A DNA stretch of 64,000 bases, taken from NCBI RefSeq assembly GCF_002807015.1, contig NZ_NIPO01000001.1, positions 1,439,604-1,503,603 on the forward strand, read 5' to 3'. Source of the stretch: Avrilella dinanensis. Lineage in GTDB: Bacteria; Bacteroidota; Bacteroidia; Flavobacteriales; Flavobacteriaceae. The notes under the pieces were generated by a model. That model was given only the letters and a program-made list of their open reading frames with translations, searched no databases and was not told the DNA's origin. Position 1 is the first letter of the stretch; each line of letters begins with the position of its first letter. Positions 45,368-51,861 of the stretch are shown one piece after another. The position numbers were made by a program, and so were the translations under genes.

Positions 45368-45740
45368 TATAATTTTGATATACCCATACTTCAAGCAACA
45401 TAACTAAATAAATAAATATTATATAAGAAAAAAAGAGTACGTTGTCTTTCCATACAGTACGATTTTGCTTCTGATATTCCTCATTAATTCTATAAATCAG
45501 TTTAGATTTTATAAAAAGAAAATAATTTATCGAAAAACCAAAGATAAATATTAATGCAACAAAGACTTCTTTACTAATAAGATTGATTTCTAATCCTACA
45601 ATTTTAAAAAACACTGCTATTATTGCAAAGTGCAACAATTCAAAAATTGTTGCAAGTGCAACAAAACCAAAATTTGGAGGAACTGTTTGTTCTTGCGCTT
45701 TAGCAAACCGATATAACTTGTAAAACAAAAATTTATACAT
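45360..45740 (-). CDS. Membrane immunity protein C1 (first after toxin tip C)
   Basis: 126 aa, three membrane helices: MYKFLFYKLYRFAKAQEQTV, then FVALATIFELLHFAIIAVFF, FGFSINYFLFIKSKLIYRIN and SYIIFIYLVMLLEVWVYQNY. It starts 11 bases after the stop of orphan tip C and so is the best candidate for its cognate immunity protein. The general plan (short amphipathic start, three helices, charged loop before the last helix) resembles the tip-A immunity family, possibly a distant relation. Confidence 0.72.
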   Translation of the reverse strand: MYKFLFYKLYRFAKAQEQTVPPNFGFVALATIFELLHFAIIAVFFKIVGLEINLISKEVFVALIFIFGFSINYFLFIKSKLIYRINEEYQKQNRTVWKDNVLFFSYIIFIYLVMLLEVWVYQNYNV

Positions 45741-45751
45741 TTTTTATAATT

Positions 45752-46240
45752 TTATTTACCATCAATATAATCATAGAACTGCTGACCATAATGAGCCTCC
45801 AAGGCAGTTAAGCCAACTCCTACTAAAAGTCCCAAGCCGGGTACCCATGCGTTTAACCCTATTTCAAGGGCAATTATCGAGCCTTGAACTCCAACTCTTG
45901 CCGCATTACCCCAAGTTGGGTTTTCAGCAAGTTGATAGACAGCTTGACCCATTGTAGAAATATTCCCTGCCATAGAAACTCTACCAGCGATTTTTGCTAT
46001 TTTTGCTGCCGACAAAGTTTCTGCTAAAGCTTTTTTATTAAAAGCATTGGCAGTACTTATGGTAGTTCCTGCACGTTTGGCACCTGTTTCAAATATAGTT
46101 GCAACGCCATTTGCCGGAAATACAACATTATTGTTAAAGTTATTCCAATTATCAGCGAAGTTACTTCCGGTACCTGTCCCTCCAGAGACTCCTCCTGGTC
46201 CGGCACCTGAAAATCCTCCTGGTGCTCCTGGTTCAGCACC
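45752..46240 (-). pseudogene. Orphan Rhs toxin tip C (no start codon, linker retained)
   Basis: The open frame begins at the boundary motif with GAEPGAPGGFSGAGPGGVSG, nearly identical to the intact RHS linker. It then reads a unique tip of about 140 aa: NVVFPANGVATIFETGAKRA, AKIAGRVSMAGNISTMGQAV, and a hydrophobic end GLNAWVPGLGLLVGVGLTAL before YGQQFYDYIDGK. Helical and Gly/Ala-rich, it is likely membrane-active. The ATG at 46015 is internal. As it lies in frame with the core after a linker swap, it is best seen as a silent spare warhead. Confidence 0.75.
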
Positions 46241-46257
46241 ACATTTGGTGCATTGAC
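46240..46257 (-). repeat. Cassette-boundary motif
   Basis: CACATTTGGTGCATTGAC with CAC just before it. It separates the immunity B stop at 46261 from the linker of orphan tip C. Confidence 0.5.
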
Positions 46258-46260
46258 GGT

Positions 46261-46751
46261 TTATAGTTGTTTTACAATCAACCCTAATATGAGGAGAAGA
46301 GCTCCGGCTATACTTACAATCTTGATGATATTTAAAATAATGCTTAAAGTTTCACTTTTCTTACCCCCGCTTTTTACTTGTACCTTTTCAAAAAACAGAA
46401 GTTTAAAATACTGAGACAGGGTTGGATGAAAGTTAATTTTTTTAAGTATTATTGCATCATTTATTTCCTCAAAATTTTTGTAGTGCAGTCCCATGAGTTT
46501 AAATGCCGTTTCATTTTGTTTATTCACTAAATAGATAACTTGATAGCTTCCTCTTGAACCAGATTCGGAAGTGATGATCTTACCACTATAATCTTTTAGG
46601 TTTAGCGTTTTGCCAAATGGACGCAACAAGGAATAATATTTTAGTTCATCCTCTTTGATTGTTATTATTTTTATATGCTTCAAAAAATTAATTAAAAAAT
46701 AGAACAATGTAACAAATAATAATAAAATCAAAGTCTCACCAAGTTTAAAGG
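46261..46751. repeat. Long direct repeat of the immunity B gene, copy 1
   Basis: About 490 bp, matching 41428-41918 (offset 4833) with scattered changes. Similarity stops at AAGTTTAAA, before the N-terminal codons. Confidence 0.85.
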
Positions 46752-46857
46752 TGTAGTTCCTTAACCCTCTAATAATCATTATTGCACCAGGGACAATCCA
46801 AATTGATAAGAAAATTCCCCAAAAATAGGTGTCTCCGTTAAATCTACTTTTTATCAT
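46261..46857 (-). CDS. Membrane immunity protein for toxin tip B
   Basis: 198 aa: two N-terminal membrane helices, a PH-like cytoplasmic or periplasmic domain, and a C-terminal helix (IAGALLLILGLIV). It starts 2 bases after the stop of orphan tip B, the normal toxin-immunity order. A second copy lies at 41428; the two share about 490 bp of near-identical DNA and diverge at the N-terminus (GIFLSIWIVPGAIMIIRGLR here). Immunity is inferred. Confidence 0.72.
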   Translation of the reverse strand: MIKSRFNGDTYFWGIFLSIWIVPGAIMIIRGLRNYTFKLGETLILLLFVTLFYFLINFLKHIKIITIKEDELKYYSLLRPFGKTLNLKDYSGKIITSESGSRGSYQVIYLVNKQNETAFKLMGLHYKNFEEINDAIILKKINFHPTLSQYFKLLFFEKVQVKSGGKKSETLSIILNIIKIVSIAGALLLILGLIVKQL

Positions 46858-46859
46858 AA

Positions 46860-47360
46860 TTAATATATGTTAATAGTCATATTCTGTCCAAAATCACTTT
46901 CGTCGATTACATCTGACAATGTTCTAAATCCATCATCAGTGAAAAAATAGTTATATGCTCCTGTTCCATAGTCTGCAATATACCAAACTGCTGCCACTAT
47001 TGAGCCGACCCCCGTTCCTGAAATACCAATCATAGTTCCGTTTATCCAATGAGATGGTTGGACTTGTCCAGAGACTGCTACATCAACGACTAGTAATGCA
47101 CCGCTCGCCTTTGTCAGCATTGCTCCAACACTTCGAGCAGGTTGTAAACTTTTAACTTGTTGTGCTCGCCAATACTGAGCCCCTGAATTTTTCCATTTAT
47201 TCTGAAAGCTAAAAGATGTTCCTCTTGTTTTGGTTTGATGCCATAATTCATTATATTTTAGGTATCCACTTGGAACTATATTTCCAGTAGAAAGTGCCCC
47301 GACTACTCCATTAGCAATTGTCATTCCTGTCCCTCCAGGCACTCCTCCTGGTGCGGCACC
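46860..47360 (-). pseudogene. Orphan Rhs toxin tip B (no start codon, linker retained)
   Basis: The open frame starts at the boundary motif with GAAPGGVPGGTGMT, a shortened RHS linker. A unique tip of about 155 aa follows: NGVVGALSTGNIVPSGYLKY, WKNSGAQYWRAQQVKSLQPA, a hydrophobic centre GTMIGISGTGVGSIVAAVWY and the end SDFGQNMTINIY. GTG at 47342 is the only early start-like codon and lies in the linker. No toxin family is recognised. The single hydrophobic helical hairpin fits an inner-membrane target. Confidence 0.75.
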
Positions 47361-47377
47361 ACATTTGATACATTACC
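47360..47377 (-). repeat. Cassette-boundary motif
   Basis: CACATTTGATACATTACC with CAC just before it. It directly follows the stop of immunity gene A2 at 47378 and joins it to the orphan tip B linker. Confidence 0.55.
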
Positions 47378-47773
47378 CTATCTATACTTTGAAAGAATAT
47401 ACAAGACGATAAAAAACAGAACTACCGACAAAAAGTCAAACAAATCATATACAATACGCTTATAATGCGGTTTTCGGTCAATTGCAGCTTTTCTTTGGCT
47501 TTCATTAAATTTATAATAGAAAATATAGCAATTAATAACCACAAAACCTACCATGGGAGCTACTAAAATCCATTTATTTAATTTTACAGAAAATAAATGT
47601 AATAATATGACAAATATAGAGTTAAAACAGTTGCCTTGTACAAACCCCATATATAGCAAAATACTATAAGGCGTTTCGTAATCGGCATTTTTTTTCAGCC
47701 TACGATAGTAAGCTGAAAAAAAATCAAGCCAGAATTCTTTAATTGAATTTAATGTTTTTGACGTTTTCTGCAC
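47378..47773 (-). CDS. Membrane immunity protein A2
   Basis: 131 aa, start MQKTSKTLNSIKEFWLDFFS, three membrane helices. It is a paralogue of the gene just upstream (47791) and of that at 40624; the N-terminal 50 residues are nearly identical and the middle differs (YMGFVQGNCFNSIFVILLHL). It is the second of two tandem copies behind the intact RHS toxin. Two immunity copies with a diverging middle segment suggest one may face a related toxin of another strain. Confidence 0.7.
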   Translation of the reverse strand: MQKTSKTLNSIKEFWLDFFSAYYRRLKKNADYETPYSILLYMGFVQGNCFNSIFVILLHLFSVKLNKWILVAPMVGFVVINCYIFYYKFNESQRKAAIDRKPHYKRIVYDLFDFLSVVLFFIVLYILSKYR

Positions 47774-47790
47774 TTTCTTTTCAGAAAATA

Positions 47791-48180
47791 TTACGTTAAA
47801 GAGTAAAGGTATGCCATCAACATGAGTAAGATAGTTGAGAAAACATCATATAAGTCATACACAATACGTTTATAACGTGGCTTTCGGGCAATTGCAGCTT
47901 GTCTTTGGTGTTTATCGAACTTATAGTAAAACAAGTAGAGGTTTAACAATGCGAATGCCACCATTGGAGCTAACAAGATGACAAATGTATTAACATTTAT
48001 AGATGGAAACCATAAAAAAATAAAAAGTAATACAGTATCAAAATTAACTCCTTGTATAAAAGCCATTGTTAGCAGAATACTATCTGGCGTTTCGTAATCG
48101 GCATTTTTTTTCAGCCTACGATAGTAAGCTGAAAAAAAATCAAGCCAGAATTCTTTAATTGAATTTAATATTTTATTCAT
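47791..48180 (-). CDS. Membrane immunity protein A1 (cognate of the intact Rhs tip)
   Basis: 129 aa, start MNKILNSIKEFWLDFFSAYY, about three membrane helices (VLLFIFLWFPSINVN region, FVILLAPMVAFALLNLYLFY, VFSTILLMLMAYLYSL). It begins 18 bases after the RHS stop, the standard place for the cognate immunity gene. Its membrane location implies that the tip acts at or through the inner membrane. No family name recognised. Confidence 0.75.
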   Translation of the reverse strand: MNKILNSIKEFWLDFFSAYYRRLKKNADYETPDSILLTMAFIQGVNFDTVLLFIFLWFPSINVNTFVILLAPMVAFALLNLYLFYYKFDKHQRQAAIARKPRYKRIVYDLYDVFSTILLMLMAYLYSLT

Positions 48181-48390
48181 TGTATATATAATATATGTTT
48201 AACGCCAGTGTCGGGAACGCATCTTATAAACGTCGGAATCTCTCCCATGAATAAGCCTGTTGTACACCTCACTCTTAGGCAGGTTTTGCTCCCAGAAAGT
48301 ATAGGATGCTGTAAATACAACGCCATAGCCCCAACCTAATGATGAGCCAATTTTTACACCGACATAATTAGTGCCTACGGAGTGTGCTCC
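48050..48390. repeat. Long direct repeat, copy 1 (tip A / immunity A junction)
   Basis: About 340 bp, nearly identical to 40878-41218 (offset 7172). It covers the end of toxin tip A, the gap and the start of the immunity A gene. Confidence 0.85.
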
Positions 48391-51300
48391 TTCAATATAT
48401 TGTCCGTCTCCTATTTTATTAATTCCATCTATATATCCAGCGGCATTTGCTCCTTTAGAAACATAGTTTGTAACTGTCCTTAATGTTGTAATTTTATGTA
48501 TCGCTTGTTTATATCCTTTGTCATAGACATTTATGTTGGCATTTGGCGAATACTTACCGGAGAAATCAATGGTATTACTGTAATTAACAGACCCTTGATA
48601 ATAAAATGATTTGTTTGCATATTTAGCACTCGCATCTGTTAAAAATCCTGTTGTGGTACCAGCTCCCACTTGTATCATTGACATACCTTGACCAAAGCTA
48701 ATTCCTCCTGGTCCGGCACCTGAAAATCCTCCTGGTGCTCCTGGTGCGGCACCGCTGCTCGGTCCTCCCGGTCCATTTCCTGCAGGGCTTCCGCTACTAC
48801 CCGATGATGAACTGCCGCCTGCACCACCTACCGGTCTTCCGCTAGTACTTCCAAATACCATTGAATCTAAGACACCATCTCCACCATCACTAACATTATA
48901 GTAAAAATGGAGTAAATCGCCATCCATATAATAATGTACGCCATTAGAATACACCCAATACACACCTTCATATGAATAAACTGACCCCGAAATACTATAT
49001 CTTGCCATCCATCTATTTGCTTGTTGTTCAGTCTCAAACAACCCTGTCGGGTCAGTCCAATACACCGGGTTGTTAAACCCGTAGCGGTAAGGTGTTTGAC
49101 TTGGTGCCAGTTCGCTTAACGCATCCATATTGTTAAACCTGCCCAGTGCCGCGTCGTAATGGCGGTAATCGGTCGCAATGGTATTCAATCCCAGCTCAGG
49201 TTGGTACTCTCTGTTTAAGAACTTGTATTTATGTGTGTCGCCCGCCAGCTCGTTGTAGCCCTGATGTTTTAATCCAAACGGGTAATAGTTGTTTTCTTCA
49301 ATAATTTCTCCCGGGGTTACTTCACCATCTCCGTTCAAATCAGCATAGGTCAATCGGTTGTTGCCGAGATGGTCTTTGTAAATGAAGTGGTAAATGTATT
49401 GATTATTTTCATTTTGTACAAACCCTTCCGGCTGGTGGAAAAATTTGAGCTCGCTGTTTTCATACTGGAAACCGCCTAAGTATTCGGTCGTAATCGTTGC
49501 ACCACTTGTTGGTTCTACTTTTTTAGCCAGTCGTGTACCGGCAGCATCATAAGTGTAATTAATCTTTCCGGTATTAAATGTTACTTCCGTTGGCAGGTTG
49601 AGATGATTGTATCTGATTCTCGAAATCTTTTTATTCTTATCTGCCACAAGGTTACCCATGCTGTCATATAAGTAATCATTACTGCTATTTCCGTCGTCAA
49701 AACCTTCCGGGTTGTTTGTACCGTCTGCCACTTTCAGCAAGCGGTTACCGTCGTATGTATAGGTCAACTCATCAATCTGTATAGGCTGTCCGGCTACTTC
49801 CTGCCCGTAGCGATCAAGGCTTAGGATATTTCCGTTTTTGTCATAAGACAAATCTTCGGCGTATTGTCCTGTCCGATTATAATTATAACCGATGATTAAT
49901 ACACCGCTGGTCACTGTAAAGTACTTGAGATGACTGGCATACTGCATACGGTTCAGGTGGTCATAATCATAGGCATAACCTCTCACTTGGTTATCCGTTT
50001 TGGTGTGCCACGCCAGGCTGGATATGTTACCGTTGTACTGGGCTTTTGTATCGTCATCACCCCCAAAAGTACTGTTGTATTTGATCTTGAAATTAAATAA
50101 ATCCTTGCTGTCTATTGAACCGAAAGGAGGTAGCTTTTGTAAACCTTCCGGCACATTATTGATATCTGTCAGCCAGCCCCGCACATTGTAGCGGTAATCT
50201 ACCTTTTGCAAAGGGTCGGTAGCTGTTTCCAGTCCGCCTACGTTTTTGGTTACCAGCGTACCTAAAGCGTCATACACATTTTCGGTAATCAGCTGTTCGG
50301 GCTGGCTGCCTGTTTTCTGAGTGTGTTTGGTCAGTCTCAGCTGGTCATCGTAGGTGTAATTATCTACAATGGTCAGTACCGTGCCACTGTTGGTGCGTCT
50401 GTGTTTGGTGGTTGCTTTGGTCGGCACTCCGGCAAAAGTTACTTGGTAATCAGTCTGTGTATAACCATTCAGATGGTTTTTACTATACGCACGCAAAGGT
50501 TGATATTTCGCATTATAAAGCACGTAACCAGTTGTACCTTTCCGTTCGGCTGCTGTAGTTACCACCCGTGTCCAGCTACCTGTGGGTAGTCCCTTTACCG
50601 TCTGCACTGTTGGCACTCCGCCAATGCTCGGAAAGCTGGTCGGAGCCCCCGGATAGCTGTAATTGTCATAGTAGTTTACCGTGAGTAAGTTTACCGAACT
50701 GGTCGGGAATTTGGTGTTGCTGTAGCGTATCGCTACGCCATCCACGGTTTGGTTGGCAGTGGTTTTACTCTCGTTGTTGTCCGATTGGGCATCTACCGCA
50801 TCTTTAATAAGTTGGCGGTTAGCAGCCGTTACGCTGTGTCCGTTGTAATAACCGGTATATGCCACACGGTTCATGGCATCGTATTTGGTAAATAACCATC
50901 CCGTATTCCCGTCACCAAAGGGGCTGTTTACCGGTCCGGTCATCACGATACGGTCGGCTTTGTCATACACAATATATTCCCAATTCTTTCCCGGTAGCTT
51001 TTTCTCTACCAAGCGGTTTTTCTCATCGTAGAGGTATTGATAACACAATTTGTCGAGTGTGGTGCTGGTTACAGTACCGTTGGCTAATGGTGGCAGCACA
51101 TACGACAAATTACCATAAATGTCATAGACGTAGTATGTATCGTGAGCCACGCCATCGTTGTAGGTACGTTTCAGTACAATATTCCCGTCGAAGCCTTTAA
51201 ACTCTTCGGTGGTGTTATTCTTACCGTCCGAGGCTTTCCAGTTTTCATTTTTTATTACGGTTTTAGACAGGCTGTTGCTGGAGTAGTAACCATTCTCAGC

Positions 51301-51861
51301 AATGGTATTGACATAAGCCCCGCGGGAGGTGTTTAATGTACTGCTCACCGTGTACTTCCGTACGTTTTCTCTTGAGGTATTAAAGGCATAGTCATACCGT
51401 ACAGTGTGTTTTTCAGACGCATCCATTGCCCAGTCGTTACCCGGTTCGGCGGTCTCCAATAGCCGCTGCCTTGGCGATGCCTCCAAACGGTTTTCGCTGT
51501 AGGGGTTGGTAGTGAGCTGGTACTTTGACGTATCGTAAAAGTCTAACGTTTCTGCCTTGGCATTTGTAGCAAAATTGGCTCCCGACCCGGCATAAGGCAG
51601 GTAATCCTTGACCTGCCCGATATTGGGTTCGTACTCGATATGTTTGATAATGTCCTGTCCGTCCACCGGCGAGGCACCTTTTTGAACCGCCTGAATAGGG
51701 CGGCCTAATCCGTCGTAATAAGTAATTCCTGTCAGTGATTCCTCATCGTTTTCCTGGTCACTGAGGTATATTTTTTCCTGTATGTAATTATGGTTCTGAT
51801 TTTGGGAATAAGCCCACGAAATCATACCCAATAATAATATGGTCAGTAGCTTTTTCATCAT
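48199..51861 (-). CDS. RHS-repeat polymorphic toxin with C-terminal tip A
   Basis: 1220 aa. Signal peptide MMKKLLTILLLGMISWAYSQ, then a DUF6443-like start (NHNYIQEKIYLSDQENDEES, GITYYDGLGRPIQAV), many YD repeats (YDxxGNL, YNxRGWLTDINN), and the RHS core end YPFGLKHQGYNEL...YRHYDAALGRFNNMDAL and YGFNNPVYWTDPTGLF near residue 940. A Gly/Ser/Pro linker (about 1012-1053) leads to a unique tip of about 167 residues (SPNANINVYDKGYKQAIHKI ... MRSRHWR). RHS shells encapsulate such tips and deliver them to competitors. The tip activity is unknown, but its partners are membrane proteins. The start abuts the previous gene's stop, so it belongs to a three-gene operon. Confidence 0.9.
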   Translation of the reverse strand: MMKKLLTILLLGMISWAYSQNQNHNYIQEKIYLSDQENDEESLTGITYYDGLGRPIQAVQKGASPVDGQDIIKHIEYEPNIGQVKDYLPYAGSGANFATNAKAETLDFYDTSKYQLTTNPYSENRLEASPRQRLLETAEPGNDWAMDASEKHTVRYDYAFNTSRENVRKYTVSSTLNTSRGAYVNTIAENGYYSSNSLSKTVIKNENWKASDGKNNTTEEFKGFDGNIVLKRTYNDGVAHDTYYVYDIYGNLSYVLPPLANGTVTSTTLDKLCYQYLYDEKNRLVEKKLPGKNWEYIVYDKADRIVMTGPVNSPFGDGNTGWLFTKYDAMNRVAYTGYYNGHSVTAANRQLIKDAVDAQSDNNESKTTANQTVDGVAIRYSNTKFPTSSVNLLTVNYYDNYSYPGAPTSFPSIGGVPTVQTVKGLPTGSWTRVVTTAAERKGTTGYVLYNAKYQPLRAYSKNHLNGYTQTDYQVTFAGVPTKATTKHRRTNSGTVLTIVDNYTYDDQLRLTKHTQKTGSQPEQLITENVYDALGTLVTKNVGGLETATDPLQKVDYRYNVRGWLTDINNVPEGLQKLPPFGSIDSKDLFNFKIKYNSTFGGDDDTKAQYNGNISSLAWHTKTDNQVRGYAYDYDHLNRMQYASHLKYFTVTSGVLIIGYNYNRTGQYAEDLSYDKNGNILSLDRYGQEVAGQPIQIDELTYTYDGNRLLKVADGTNNPEGFDDGNSSNDYLYDSMGNLVADKNKKISRIRYNHLNLPTEVTFNTGKINYTYDAAGTRLAKKVEPTSGATITTEYLGGFQYENSELKFFHQPEGFVQNENNQYIYHFIYKDHLGNNRLTYADLNGDGEVTPGEIIEENNYYPFGLKHQGYNELAGDTHKYKFLNREYQPELGLNTIATDYRHYDAALGRFNNMDALSELAPSQTPYRYGFNNPVYWTDPTGLFETEQQANRWMARYSISGSVYSYEGVYWVYSNGVHYYMDGDLLHFYYNVSDGGDGVLDSMVFGSTSGRPVGGAGGSSSSGSSGSPAGNGPGGPSSGAAPGAPGGFSGAGPGGISFGQGMSMIQVGAGTTTGFLTDASAKYANKSFYYQGSVNYSNTIDFSGKYSPNANINVYDKGYKQAIHKITTLRTVTNYVSKGANAAGYIDGINKIGDGQYIEGAHSVGTNYVGVKIGSSLGWGYGVVFTASYTFWEQNLPKSEVYNRLIHGRDSDVYKMRSRHWR

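Noticed and set aside
45752-46015. Treating the 87-aa frame as a complete small gene
   Set aside because: The open frame continues upstream through the linker to 46240, so its ATG is internal to an orphan toxin tip.
46057-46242. Minus-strand frame starting MVLNQEHQEDF near orphan tip C
   Set aside because: It is a different frame from the RHS linker; the frame giving GAPGGFSGAGPGG continues into the tip.
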